Below are positions 22,614 to 31,362 of a DNA stretch of 36,369 bases, piece after piece. The stretch covers positions 1-36,369 of the forward strand of contig JAZODG010000031.1 in assembly GCA_045596905.1 (NCBI GenBank), read 5' to 3'. Origin of the DNA: RGIG1681 sp045596905 (lineage in GTDB: Bacteria > Bacillota > Clostridia > Christensenellales > UBA1242). How positions within the stretch are numbered: position 1 is the first letter of the stretch; each line of letters opens with the position of its first letter. Made by a program: the position numbers and the translations under genes. The notes beneath the pieces were generated by a model, which was not told where the DNA came from, ran no database searches, and was given only the letters and a program-made list of their open reading frames with translations.

Positions 22614-25145
22614 TTATTCTGCATCGGTGATTATTGGTTCGTCAACCACAATTGCTTCTTCTTCGGTTTCACCGGTAATGTCTTCTGCAATGTTGTCGGC
22701 AACGGCAACACAAGAAACGGTTGTTCCTGACGCAAGTTTCATAACCTTAACACCAATTGTGTCACGGGTTATCTTTGAAATTGAAACAGCTGGTGTTCTC
22801 AAGATTATACCGTTGTTTGCAATAAGCATTACGTCTTCAGATTCAATAACTTGTTTGAGACCAACAAGTCTGCCGGTCTTCTCATTGAAGATACCTGCTT
22901 TCATACCCTTTCCGTTTCTGTTTTGAATCTTATATTCAGAAACATCTGATCTCTTTCCGTAGCCATTTTCAGTAATGGTCAAAATGTCATATCCAGGTTT
23001 ATAAACAAGCATGTCAACAAGATAATCTTCACGTGCAAGGTCAATTGCCTTAACGCCCATTGTGTCACGGCCAAGTGGTTTAACATCTTTTTCGTCAAAT
23101 CTAATACATTTGCCTTCATTTGATGCAACCATGATTGTGCTGTCACCAGCACTAAACTCAACAGAAATAAGTTCATCTCCTTCTGCAAGGTTGATTGCAA
23201 TCTTTCCTGTTTTTCTGATGCTTTCAAATTCACTTGTTGCTGTCTTTTTGATAAGACCCCTTCTGGTTGCCATAACAAGATAACCTTCGCCTTCAGCAAG
23301 TTTTGGCAAAATTGCTTGAACTTTTTCGTCTTTTTCAAGTGGCAACAAGTTAATGATATTTCTGCCCCTTGCAGTCTTTTGTTCTTCAGGGATTTCGTAA
23401 CCTTTGAGTGTATAAACCTTACCCTTGTTTGTGAAGAACAACAATGTATTGTGGGTTGAACAAATGAACATATGTTCAACAAAGTCTTCTTCTTTTGGCT
23501 TGTGTCCAGTTGAACCCATTCCACCACGATGTTGTTGTCTATATTCAGTAACAGGCAAACGTTTAACATATCCAAAGTGTGTCATTGAAATAACAACGTC
23601 TTCTTTTTCAATCAAGTCTTCAATATTGATATCAACTGAACCGTTAAAGTCGATTTCAGTGTTTCTTTCATCGCCGTATTTTTCTTTAACTTCTTCAAGT
23701 TCTTTGATGATTACTTGCTTGATTTTATCTTCGCTAGCCAAGATACCACGAAGCTCTGTGATAAGGTTTCTAAGGTCTGTAAGTTCGTTGTTAAGTTTTT
23801 CAACTTCCAAACTTGTAAGTCTTTGAAGACGCATATCAAGAATGGCTGCAGCTTGAACTTCAGAAAGTAAGAATGCATTTTGAAGTGATTTTGAAGCTTC
23901 ATCTCTGTCTTTTGAAGCTTTGATAATTTTGATAACTTCATCAATATTTGCAAGTGCAACAACCAAACCTTCAATGATATGTGCTCTTTCTTCAGCCTTT
24001 GCCAAATCATATTTGGTTCTTCTATAAATTACATCTTTTTGATGCGCTATATAGCAATCAAGGATTTGCTTGATATTAAGAACTCTTGGATAACCATCAA
24101 CAAGTGCCAAGAAATTGATACCATAACTGCATTGAAGTTGTGTTCTTTTGTAAAGTGTATTGAGAACAACTTGTGCATTGAAATCACGTTTAACTTCAAA
24201 CACAATACGCATACCGTGTCTATCTGACTCTTCTCTAATGTCTTGAACACCTTCAATACGCTTATTTTTAATCATTTCAGCGATTTGCTTAATCATTTCT
24301 GACTTGTTTACTTGGTATGGGATTTCTGTGACTACAATCCTGCATTTTCCGTCGTTATCTTCTTCAATTTCTGCTTTTGAACGAATAACAACGCCACCCT
24401 TACCTGTAAGATATGCTTGCTTCAATGCTTCAGTTCCCATAATTACACCACCAGTTGGGTAATCAGGAGCTGGAAGTATTTGCAAAATCTCTTCGATGGT
24501 CATGTCAGGGTTTTGAATCTCTGCGATAACTGCATCGATTGTTTCGTTAAGGTTGTGTGGTGGAATATTGGTTGCCATACCAACGGCAATACCGTCACTT
24601 CCGTTAACAAGCAAGCTAGGGAATCTTGCAGGTAAAACATCTGGTTCTTTCAAACTTGCATCGAAGTTTGGTGAGAAGTCAACTGTTTCTCTGTCGATAT
24701 CACGAAGCATTTCGTCAGCAAGCTTTGAGAGTCTTGCTTCAGTGTAACGATAAGCTGCTGGTGGGTCACCGTCAACAGAACCGAAGTTTCCGTGACCATC
24801 AACAAGTGGATAACGAATCGCAAAGTCTTGAGCGAAACGAACAAGTGCACCGTAAACTGATGAGTCACCGTGTGGGTGATATTTGCCAAGAACGTCACCG
24901 ACGATTCTAGCACATTTTTTGTGTGGTTTATCAGATGTGTTACCCATTTCGTTCATTGAATATAAGATTCTTCTGTGAACAGGCTTTAAACCATCTCTAA
25001 CATCAGGGATAGCTCTGGAAACGTTAACAGCCATTGCATATGCGATAAAGCTCTTTTTCATTTCATCGTTGATTTCAACAGGATAAATGACTGTGTTATC
25101 AACAAGTTGTTCATGTTCTAAACTATAATCTCTCTTTTTTGCCAT
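22614..25145 (-). CDS. gyrA: DNA gyrase subunit A
   Basis: DNA-cleaving subunit of gyrase, 843 residues. The winged-helix active site has catalytic Tyr134 in AAYRYTEARLS. A C-terminal beta-pinwheel region is present with a GyrA-box-like QHRGGMG in place of the usual QRRGGKG form. In the quinolone-contact region HPHGDSSVYG, Ser95 (E. coli Ser83) is kept but the acidic residue at E. coli Asp87 is Gly99. The position is confirmed by the 35-residue distance to the catalytic Tyr, the same as in E. coli. The RBS GGAAAG is upstream, and the start lies 3 nt after the MazG-like stop. Neighbouring gyrB supports GyrA over ParC. Confidence 0.95.
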   Translation of the reverse strand: MAKKRDYSLEHEQLVDNTVIYPVEINDEMKKSFIAYAMAVNVSRAIPDVRDGLKPVHRRILYSMNEMGNTSDKPHKKCARIVGDVLGKYHPHGDSSVYGALVRFAQDFAIRYPLVDGHGNFGSVDGDPPAAYRYTEARLSKLADEMLRDIDRETVDFSPNFDASLKEPDVLPARFPSLLVNGSDGIAVGMATNIPPHNLNETIDAVIAEIQNPDMTIEEILQILPAPDYPTGGVIMGTEALKQAYLTGKGGVVIRSKAEIEEDNDGKCRIVVTEIPYQVNKSEMIKQIAEMIKNKRIEGVQDIREESDRHGMRIVFEVKRDFNAQVVLNTLYKRTQLQCSYGINFLALVDGYPRVLNIKQILDCYIAHQKDVIYRRTKYDLAKAEERAHIIEGLVVALANIDEVIKIIKASKDRDEASKSLQNAFLLSEVQAAAILDMRLQRLTSLEVEKLNNELTDLRNLITELRGILASEDKIKQVIIKELEEVKEKYGDERNTEIDFNGSVDINIEDLIEKEDVVISMTHFGYVKRLPVTEYRQQHRGGMGSTGHKPKEEDFVEHMFICSTHNTLLFFTNKGKVYTLKGYEIPEEQKTARGRNIINLLPLEKDEKVQAILPKLAEGEGYLVMATRRGLIKKTATSEFESIRKTGKIAINLAEGDELISVEFSAGDSTIMVASNEGKCIRFDEKDVKPLGRDTMGVKAIDLAREDYLVDMLVYKPGYDILTITENGYGKRSDVSEYKIQNRNGKGMKAGIFNEKTGRLVGLKQVIESEDVMLIANNGIILRTPAVSISKITRDTIGVKVMKLASGTTVSCVAVADNIAEDITGETEEEAIVVDEPIITDAE

Positions 25146-25148
25146 GGA

Positions 25149-25445
25149 CTACTTTCCTTCCTCATCTAAAATTTTGTTTGTGCGATCAATTTTATAATCG
25201 CGATATTCATCAACTTTTTCTACTCCAAAGATATATTGAAGCTGGTCAACCATGTTTTGAACATCAGCAATTTCTTCACAGATATGGTCTTTGAGTTCTG
25301 CGTCGCAGTTCATTTCACCTTTTCTGTAATACTTACAAAGTTCTTTTGTGAGTTCACTCATTTCTTCAATACACATTTTGATTTGTGCATCAACACCCCA
25401 AACTTCTATACATCTTTTGTAATTGTCTACGTATTTCTTTTCCAT
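25149..25445 (-). CDS. MazG-like nucleotide pyrophosphohydrolase (98 aa)
   Basis: Small all-alpha NTP pyrophosphatase-like protein. The metal-binding pairs EEMSE (about residues 27-31) and EEIAD (about 57-61) match the ExxE and ExxD pattern of the MazG/dUTPase-like fold. Substrate unknown; house-cleaning of abnormal nucleotides or dUTP/dCTP control is usual for relatives. The start at 25445 (TAATATGG) follows the gyrB stop by one base; an earlier ATG at 25466 lies inside gyrB and has no clear RBS. It sits between gyrB and gyrA with gaps of 1 and 3 nt, so the three genes are co-translated. It is the only gene in the window ending in TAG. Confidence 0.8.
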   Translation of the reverse strand: MEKKYVDNYKRCIEVWGVDAQIKMCIEEMSELTKELCKYYRKGEMNCDAELKDHICEEIADVQNMVDQLQYIFGVEKVDEYRDYKIDRTNKILDEEGK

Positions 25446-25446
25446 A

Positions 25447-27366
25447 TTACACATCCAAATCTTCAACTAGTTTTGCATTTTCTTCAATGAACTTTCTACG
25501 AAGTTCTGGAGCATCACCCATAAGAAGAGTGAAGATCTTGTCTGCTTCAATAGCGTCTGCCATTTGAATTTGAATAAGACCTCTGTGTTCTGGGTTCATT
25601 GTTGTATCCCAAAGCTGGTCTTTATCCATTTCACCAAGACCTTTATATCTTTGAATGTCAAGACCTTTGCTACCCATTTCGTTAACTTTTTTAACCTTTT
25701 CTTCTTCGGAATAACAATATTCGATTCTCTTGCCTTTTTGGAGCTTATAAAGTGGTGGCATAGCTGAATATACGTGACCATTTTCAATAAGTCCTGGCAT
25801 GAAACGATAGAAGAATGTTAAAAGCAATATTCTAATGTGTGCACCATCGACATCGGCATCGGTCATACAAATGATTTTGTCATAACGAAGTTTTGTGTGG
25901 TCAAACTCTTGTCCAACACCACCACCAAAGGCTGTTATCATAGCTTTGATTTCTTCATTTGAAAGAACGTGATTGAGTCTTGCCTTTTCAACATTCAAAA
26001 TCTTACCACGAAGTGGCAAAATAGCCTGAAAACGACGGTCACGGCATTGTTTTGCTGTTCCACCAGCCGAATCACCTTCGACGATATAAATTTCGCAGTG
26101 TGCTGGGTCTTTGTCTGTGCAGTCAGCAAGTTTGCCTGGAAGAGTTGTTGATTCAAGCGCACCCTTTCTTCTAGCCATGCTTCTTGCAGCGTTTGCAGCT
26201 TCTCTAGCTTTTTGAGCTGTAACAGAACGCAAAATCAAAGCTCTTGCGTCATCTGGATTTTCTTCAAGATATGTTCCAAATAAATCACAAACAGCATTGT
26301 AAACTTCAGTTTGCATATAGCTGTTGCCAAGTTTTGTTTTTGTTTGTCCTTCAAATTGTGGGTCTTGAAGTTTAACTGAAAGAATAGCTGTGATACCTTC
26401 ACGAACGTCTTCGCCTGAAAGTTTGTCAGCTTCTTTTAATATTTTGAGTCTATGACCATATTCGTTGATGGTTTTATGCAAAGCCTTTTTGAAACCTTCA
26501 ATATGAGTTCCACCTTCAATGGTGTTGATGTTGTTTGCATAGCCATGCATAACTTCGTTGTAGCCATCGTTATATTGGAACGCAATTTCAAGTTCGCCAG
26601 TCTTGTCTTTAGACATAGCCTTTATGTAAATTGGCTTTTTCAAGATTGTTTGTTTGCCTTGGTTGATTTCATCAACAAACTCAACAATACCACCTTCATA
26701 ATGGAAGATTTCTTTTTTATTTTCTTCTCTAAGGTCTGCAATAACAATTGTGATTCCCTTGTTCAAGAACGCAAGTTCACGAAGTCTTCTTCTGATTCTT
26801 TCATACTCAAAAATGGTGGTTTCAAAAATTTCATCATCTGGCATGAAAGTAACTTTTGTTCCTGTTGTGTTAGATGTACCAACAACAGCCAAATCTCTTT
26901 GTGGAATACCCCTGTTATACACTTGTTTATAAAGGTTGCCATTTTGTTTAATTTCAACTTCAAGCCACTCAGAAAGAGCGTTAACACACGACAAACCAAC
27001 ACCGTGCAAACCACCTGAAATCTTATAACCACCTTCACCAAATTTTCCACCTGCGTGAAGTTTTGTTAAAACAAGTTCAACTGCACTCTTGCCTTCTTCT
27101 TTATTGATACCTGTTGGAATACCACGTCCGTTGTCTGAAACAGAACAAGAACCGTCTTTGTTGATTTCAACATTAATCTCAGTACAATAACCAGCAAGGG
27201 CTTCGTCAATACTGTTATCTACAATTTCATTAATCAAATGATGCAAACCGTTTGTGTCTGTTGAACCAATATACATACCAGGTCTTTTTCTAACCGGTTC
27301 AAGTCCTTTTAAGACAGTAATCTGTTCGGCACCATAACTGCTTTCAACTTTGCTAATATCGTCCAT
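25447..27366 (-). CDS. gyrB: DNA gyrase subunit B
   Basis: ATPase subunit of gyrase, 639 residues, normal for a Gram-positive GyrB. GHKL ATPase motifs: EIVDNSIDEA, DNGRGIP and GGLHGVGLSCVNALS. The TOPRIM domain has EGDSAGG (about residue 430) and DADVDGAHIR. The C-terminus has IQRYKGLGEMD and LMGDAPELRRKFIE. An ORF extension to 27432 exists, but the ATG at 27366 has AAAGGAAG 8 nt upstream and gives the usual N-terminus before YGAEQITVLKGLE. First gene of a gyrB-mazG-gyrA operon. Confidence 0.96.
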   Translation of the reverse strand: MDDISKVESSYGAEQITVLKGLEPVRKRPGMYIGSTDTNGLHHLINEIVDNSIDEALAGYCTEINVEINKDGSCSVSDNGRGIPTGINKEEGKSAVELVLTKLHAGGKFGEGGYKISGGLHGVGLSCVNALSEWLEVEIKQNGNLYKQVYNRGIPQRDLAVVGTSNTTGTKVTFMPDDEIFETTIFEYERIRRRLRELAFLNKGITIVIADLREENKKEIFHYEGGIVEFVDEINQGKQTILKKPIYIKAMSKDKTGELEIAFQYNDGYNEVMHGYANNINTIEGGTHIEGFKKALHKTINEYGHRLKILKEADKLSGEDVREGITAILSVKLQDPQFEGQTKTKLGNSYMQTEVYNAVCDLFGTYLEENPDDARALILRSVTAQKAREAANAARSMARRKGALESTTLPGKLADCTDKDPAHCEIYIVEGDSAGGTAKQCRDRRFQAILPLRGKILNVEKARLNHVLSNEEIKAMITAFGGGVGQEFDHTKLRYDKIICMTDADVDGAHIRILLLTFFYRFMPGLIENGHVYSAMPPLYKLQKGKRIEYCYSEEEKVKKVNEMGSKGLDIQRYKGLGEMDKDQLWDTTMNPEHRGLIQIQMADAIEADKIFTLLMGDAPELRRKFIEENAKLVEDLDV

Positions 27367-27403
27367 TTTTTGCTTCCTTTTAAAAATTTTTATCTGCACA
27401 TTT

Positions 27404-27432
27404 ATTATATCAAAAACTTTGGGGCAAAACAA
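27404..27432 (-). promoter_or_regulatory. Promoter of the gyrB-mazG-gyrA operon
   Basis: Minus-strand TTGTTT, a 17-nt spacer and TATAAT with TG one base before it (extended -10), about 38 nt upstream of the gyrB ATG. Confidence 0.7.
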
Positions 27433-27442
27433 ACAATTTTCC

Positions 27443-27483
27443 CTATATATTATAATAAATATATATATTATATAGTATATATA
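27443..27483. other. Extreme AT tract between gyrB and the 354-aa gene
   Basis: About 40 bases almost free of G and C, made largely of alternating T and A. Such DNA melts easily and could be a supercoiling-sensitive element for the divergent promoters. No DnaA-box-like sequence is next to it. For the plus-strand gene a TTGACA (27543-27548) with a weak TAAACT (27566-27571) is the best promoter I can see. Confidence 0.35.
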
Positions 27484-27599
27484 GAAATGCGTCTTATAAT
27501 GGCAAATTTTAGCGATATAATGAATGTATTTTTGAAATTAAATTGACACAACACCACAATTGGTTTAAACTAAAGTCAGAAAATACAAGGAGAATCCTT

Positions 27600-28664
27600 A
27601 TGAATAAGAAAAAAACAGAACTTTATGAATCTTTATATGAAGCTGGAATCACAATGTCAGTTATCAAGTATTTGAACTCACGTATGCCAGCATTGCAAGG
27701 CTTAACAAGTGAACAAGCTTATTATGTAACAGCTTCAGCATTCAAAGCGAACTTAACAGAAGACCAATGGAACAAACTTAAAGGCGACGAAAATTCAAAA
27801 ACAGTAATCAAAAAAATCGCTAACGAAGTTTTTAAACCATCAGCCCTTGAATCTGAAAACTCAAAAGCAAGTGGAACTGCAAGCATCGACAAACCAGATG
27901 AAAAAGAAGAAGATCTTTCAACAATGATGGACACCAACGAAGATATTAGCTCAATCAGAAAAAAGACTGATGACGCACGTGAAATGAACAAGGTTTCAGT
28001 TGGTGACAGAAAAGTAAACTTCCACATTGAACTTACAGCTGAGTTTGAACAAGACATCATTCAAATGCTTGCTGAAGGCAAATTTTCAGAAGCTCATGAA
28101 TTTATGCACGGCTTTGTTTATGAATCACTTCAAGCACAACTTAGTGAAGAAGATTTAATTTGGGCTCAAAACCCAGCAGACTTCCAAATCAGAAAACTTG
28201 GAATAGGTTCAAATGTTGAACTTGTTACACAATTTAGAAACAAGTCATTGATTGAAGCTCTCACCTGCGCACACCTTGGACTTGCAATGGTTAAGAAACA
28301 AGAACTTGATAAACAAAAAGCAGAAGCCCATAAGTTTGACCACTTCAGAGACAAGTTTTACAGCGCACTTGATGAAAGAATTATCAATGATGACAAAGGT
28401 GCCGTTGCAAAGGTGCTTATTGAAGAATCTGGCATTCTTTCAACAGGTGTTGAAGAAACACTTTGCCCAATGTGTGACCACTTAGAAAAACACACAGCTG
28501 AAAAAGTTTCTTCAACTGAAACAATCATGAATCTTGACGACAAAGAACTTTCTGAAAAACTTATTCAAGAAGAACGTGAACAAGAAGAGTTCAGACAAAA
28601 AGAACAAGAAGAACGTCAAGAAAACGCTGAAGAAATTGCAACTTCATTACATCAACGTTACTAA
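27600..28664 (+). CDS. Unassigned acidic protein with a CxxCxH site (354 aa)
   Basis: No family recognised. Soluble, charged, mostly helical. Residues 1-80 form a helical N-terminal region (LYEAGITMSVIKYLNS). About 85-140 is acidic and low-complexity. A second helical domain spans about 145-285, then comes CPMCDH (Cys289, Cys292, His294), a possible half metal site, and a Glu/Gln-rich coiled-coil tail ending HQRY. The ATG at 27600 has AAGGAG 7 nt upstream. The gene stands alone between gyrB and recF and ends in a shared terminator. With only two Cys and one nearby His, dimer-shared zinc or iron binding is possible but unproven. Confidence 0.82.
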   Translation: MNKKKTELYESLYEAGITMSVIKYLNSRMPALQGLTSEQAYYVTASAFKANLTEDQWNKLKGDENSKTVIKKIANEVFKPSALESENSKASGTASIDKPDEKEEDLSTMMDTNEDISSIRKKTDDAREMNKVSVGDRKVNFHIELTAEFEQDIIQMLAEGKFSEAHEFMHGFVYESLQAQLSEEDLIWAQNPADFQIRKLGIGSNVELVTQFRNKSLIEALTCAHLGLAMVKKQELDKQKAEAHKFDHFRDKFYSALDERIINDDKGAVAKVLIEESGILSTGVEETLCPMCDHLEKHTAEKVSSTETIMNLDDKELSEKLIQEEREQEEFRQKEQEERQENAEEIATSLHQRY

Positions 28665-28667
28665 ACA

Positions 28668-28697
28668 AAAAACAACCACAAGATTGTGGTTGTTTTT
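28668..28697. terminator. Bidirectional terminator between the 354-aa gene and recF
   Basis: A 13-bp stem (AAAAACAACCACA / TGTGGTTGTTTTT) with an AGAT loop lies between convergent genes. It overlaps the recF stop region. Confidence 0.88.
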
Positions 28698-29799
28698 ATT
28701 TTTCATTAATTTTAATTTTTACTTTTGAATCCTTAACTTCAATCTGCATATATGATTCATTCGGCTTAAACCTAAAACTTGTGCCCGTCATCAAAACTTG
28801 TGTGCCAACAAGCATCTCATACATTTTCTTTTGTCTTGATGCATCAAGTTCACTGAACACATCATCAAGAACAAAAATCGGTTTTTCGCCAAGCTCTGCT
28901 TCAAACACTTTCATTTCTGCGACTTTAAGTGCAAGAACAATGCTTCTTTGTTGACCTTGACTAGCAAACACTTTTGAATCTTTTCCGTTAAGTTCAAACT
29001 TTACATCATCTCTATGTGGTCCGATTGTCGTGTAGCCAAGTTCCATATCTCTTGTAAGATTTGTTTTTAATGATGATAAGATTTCTGCTTCAATTTCTTT
29101 TGCCGTTTCACCTTTCACACCAACATAACTCATCTTTAGTTCATCGGCATTTTTTGAAATAGTTTTCATGGTTTCACCAGCAGGTTCAGAGAGTTTTTGA
29201 ATAAAGTTTTTTCTAGTTTTTATAATAAGCCCTGCAAGATGTGCAAGCTGGTTATCCCAAATATCAATTTGCGATTCCAAAAGGTCTTTGTCATGAACAA
29301 TCTTGAGCAGCTTGTTGCGTTGGTTTAAAACCTTTTCATAACGTTGAATCAAGTTGTAATATGACCCAGACAACTGGCTGATATCCGTGTCCATAAAATC
29401 TCTTCTTTCATTTGGACCACCACTGACAATCTTCATATCATTTGGAGAGAAATAAACAGCAACCAAATTTCCGAAAACTTCGCTCAGTTTTTTTGCTTCA
29501 TTTGAGTTTATAAAGAACGATTTCTTGGTTTCTGAATTGATTGTTGTTTTCAAAACCACATCACCAAAATTTCTTTCAACACACACTTCCGAAACAGTGC
29601 CATCGGTGTTTTCTTTCTTCATGTCTTCATCATGCGATGTCCTTGGGCTTTTTGTTAATGCTGAGAGCATGACTGCTTCAACCATATTTGTTTTGCCTTG
29701 ACCGTTTTTTCCTGATATCAAATTTATGCCGTCAAAAAACTCCACAACAAGTTCGTCGTAGTTCCTAAAATTTTTAAGTTTAAGCCATTTAACACGCAT
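28696..29799 (-). CDS. recF: DNA replication and repair protein RecF
   Basis: SMC-like ATPase that helps load RecA at single-strand gaps, 367 residues, normal length. Visible: the KLKNFRNYD start, Walker A GKNGQGKT at residues 30-37, the GPHRDDV element, the signature-like SQGQQRSIVLALKVAE and Walker B FVLDDVFSELD. The ATG has AAGGAAA about 10 nt upstream. It is divergent from dnaA, whereas it usually follows dnaN in the same direction. Confidence 0.95.
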   Translation of the reverse strand: MRVKWLKLKNFRNYDELVVEFFDGINLISGKNGQGKTNMVEAVMLSALTKSPRTSHDEDMKKENTDGTVSEVCVERNFGDVVLKTTINSETKKSFFINSNEAKKLSEVFGNLVAVYFSPNDMKIVSGGPNERRDFMDTDISQLSGSYYNLIQRYEKVLNQRNKLLKIVHDKDLLESQIDIWDNQLAHLAGLIIKTRKNFIQKLSEPAGETMKTISKNADELKMSYVGVKGETAKEIEAEILSSLKTNLTRDMELGYTTIGPHRDDVKFELNGKDSKVFASQGQQRSIVLALKVAEMKVFEAELGEKPIFVLDDVFSELDASRQKKMYEMLVGTQVLMTGTSFRFKPNESYMQIEVKDSKVKIKINEK

Positions 29800-29822
29800 C
29801 TGAAAATTTCCTTAACACTCAT

Positions 29823-29851
29823 ATTATAATTATTTTATTGCCGATTGTCTA
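29823..29851 (-). promoter_or_regulatory. Promoter for recF
   Basis: Minus-strand TAGACA, a 17-nt spacer and TATAAT, about 24 nt upstream of the recF ATG. Confidence 0.65.
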
Positions 29852-29883
29852 ATAATAATAATTTATAATTTAATAGAAAGTTC

Positions 29884-29912
29884 TTGATTTTTGACCTGTT
29901 TGTAAATATAAT
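29884..29912 (+). promoter_or_regulatory. Promoter for the dnaA operon
   Basis: TTGATT, a 17-nt spacer and TATAAT, about 32 nt before the TTG start of dnaA. The leader carries GGAGG at 29934-29938. Confidence 0.7.
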
Positions 29913-29944
29913 TGAAAATGAATTAACATTTACGGAGGTTTATT

Positions 29945-31351
29945 TTGGCTAACGAAGACTTCATCTCATCAACCAATATTGATATGGACGAAATCTGGTC
30001 AAACATTCTTGACGAAATCTCAAAAGTTGTTTCAACACTTTCGTTTGATGTTTGGATTAGAACTTTGGAACTTGTTGACATCAAAGAAAACGTTTTGGTT
30101 GTAAGCACTCCAACAAGAAGTTCAAAAAACACACTTATCAAAACCCACAAAAAAAAGATTATTGAAGCAGCAAACAAGGTTTACAGTGCAATAACTGACG
30201 TTGAGTTTTTGGTTAAGTCAGAAATTGTTGAAGAAATTGAAAACAACTTAAACGAACCAGAAAAAACTCAAGAACGTGTTTATGTGAGTGAATCAAACAA
30301 AGGCACTCTCAAAGCAAATGAAAACACATTCCACTTCAACCCAAAATACACCTTTGATTCGTTTATTGTTGGTGGAAGCAATCGCTTGGCAGCAGCTGCT
30401 GCAACAGCCGTTAGTGAAAAACCTGGTGACACAATCATGAACCCACTCTTCATTTATGGTGGTGCAGGTCTTGGAAAAACTCACCTTCTTCACGCTATCG
30501 GCAACAACATTCGTGAACATAATCCAAAACTCAATGTTGTTTATGTCACAACCGACAAGTTTATCACAGACTTTACAAACTCCCTTCAAAAACACACAAC
30601 TGACAAATTTAGAGAAACCTACTCTAAAGCAGACGTGTTTATTATTGATGACATTCAGGCAATCATTAAAAAAGAACAAACTCAAGAACAGTTCTTTAAT
30701 ATATTTAATGACCTTTATCAAAACGGAAAGCAAATCGTTATCACTAGCGATAAGCAACCAAAAGAACTCAATCCTTTGGAAGAAAGACTTCGTTCAAGAT
30801 TTGAATGGGGTATGCTTGCAGACATTGGCGTTCCTGACGTTGAAACAAGAATTGCAATCTTGAACAAGAAAGCTCAAATGGAAAGATACAACGTTTCAAG
30901 AGAAGTTATTGAATATATCGCAGACGTTGCAACAAGCAACATTCGTGAAATGGAAGGCTTCTTATCTAGAACAGTTTTCTATTCAAACTTGCTTAAAGAA
31001 GACGTTGTAACAATTGACTCTGCAAGAGAAGCTCTCAAAAATATTGCTAGACAAGACGAAGAGACAATTGACGCAACAAAGATTATTGACATTGTTTGCA
31101 AGTTCTATAACGTTAAAAAAGAAGACCTGCTTGCTAGAAAGAGAACAAAAAATATTGCTGAAGCAAGACAAATTGCAATGTATCTTGCAACAGAATATTT
31201 AAACATTCCACTTGAAGCAGTTGGCGATATCTTTGGAAAGAACCACGCAACCGTCATCTATGCAAAAAATAAAGTTGCTGAAGACATTAAACAGTTCAAA
31301 AAACTTGAAATCCAAATTAATGACTTAAGACAAATGATAGAAGGAAAATAA
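29945..31351 (+). CDS. dnaA: Chromosomal replication initiator DnaA
   Basis: Origin-binding AAA+ initiator, 468 residues. Domain I is N-terminal, domain III has Walker A GGAGLGKT at 172-179, Walker B FIIDDIQ, sensor motifs and RLRSRFEWG. Domain IV is a helix-turn-helix with ARQIAMYLA. Its signature loop, usually FGGRDHTTV, is FGKNHATV at residues 430-437: one residue shorter, with Asp to Asn and Thr to Ala at base-contact positions. The start is TTG, 6 nt after GGAGG; no closer ATG fits. First gene of a dnaA-dnaN-membrane-protein operon. Confidence 0.96.
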   Translation: MANEDFISSTNIDMDEIWSNILDEISKVVSTLSFDVWIRTLELVDIKENVLVVSTPTRSSKNTLIKTHKKKIIEAANKVYSAITDVEFLVKSEIVEEIENNLNEPEKTQERVYVSESNKGTLKANENTFHFNPKYTFDSFIVGGSNRLAAAAATAVSEKPGDTIMNPLFIYGGAGLGKTHLLHAIGNNIREHNPKLNVVYVTTDKFITDFTNSLQKHTTDKFRETYSKADVFIIDDIQAIIKKEQTQEQFFNIFNDLYQNGKQIVITSDKQPKELNPLEERLRSRFEWGMLADIGVPDVETRIAILNKKAQMERYNVSREVIEYIADVATSNIREMEGFLSRTVFYSNLLKEDVVTIDSAREALKNIARQDEETIDATKIIDIVCKFYNVKKEDLLARKRTKNIAEARQIAMYLATEYLNIPLEAVGDIFGKNHATVIYAKNKVAEDIKQFKKLEIQINDLRQMIEGK

Positions 31352-31362
31352 AGGAGAATATT

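Larger units (their letters stand above)
29800..29944. other. Candidate origin or DnaA-autoregulation region between recF and dnaA
   Basis: The 145-bp divergent gap is very AT-rich, with a run of AAT/TAA trinucleotides at about 29850-29865 that resembles a DnaA-trio or unwinding tract. I find no copy of TTATCCACA or a one-mismatch variant in it. Position beside dnaA is the main reason to suspect oriC; the sequence itself is not convincing. Confidence 0.25.

Noticed and set aside
26452..27018. 188-codon open frame on the plus strand opposite gyrB
   Set aside because: Cys/Phe/Asn-rich nonsense composition, no ribosome-binding site, fully inside gyrB; an antisense shadow. The same applies to other long antisense frames, for example 30293-30757 opposite dnaA and 2657-3067 opposite the PAP2 gene.
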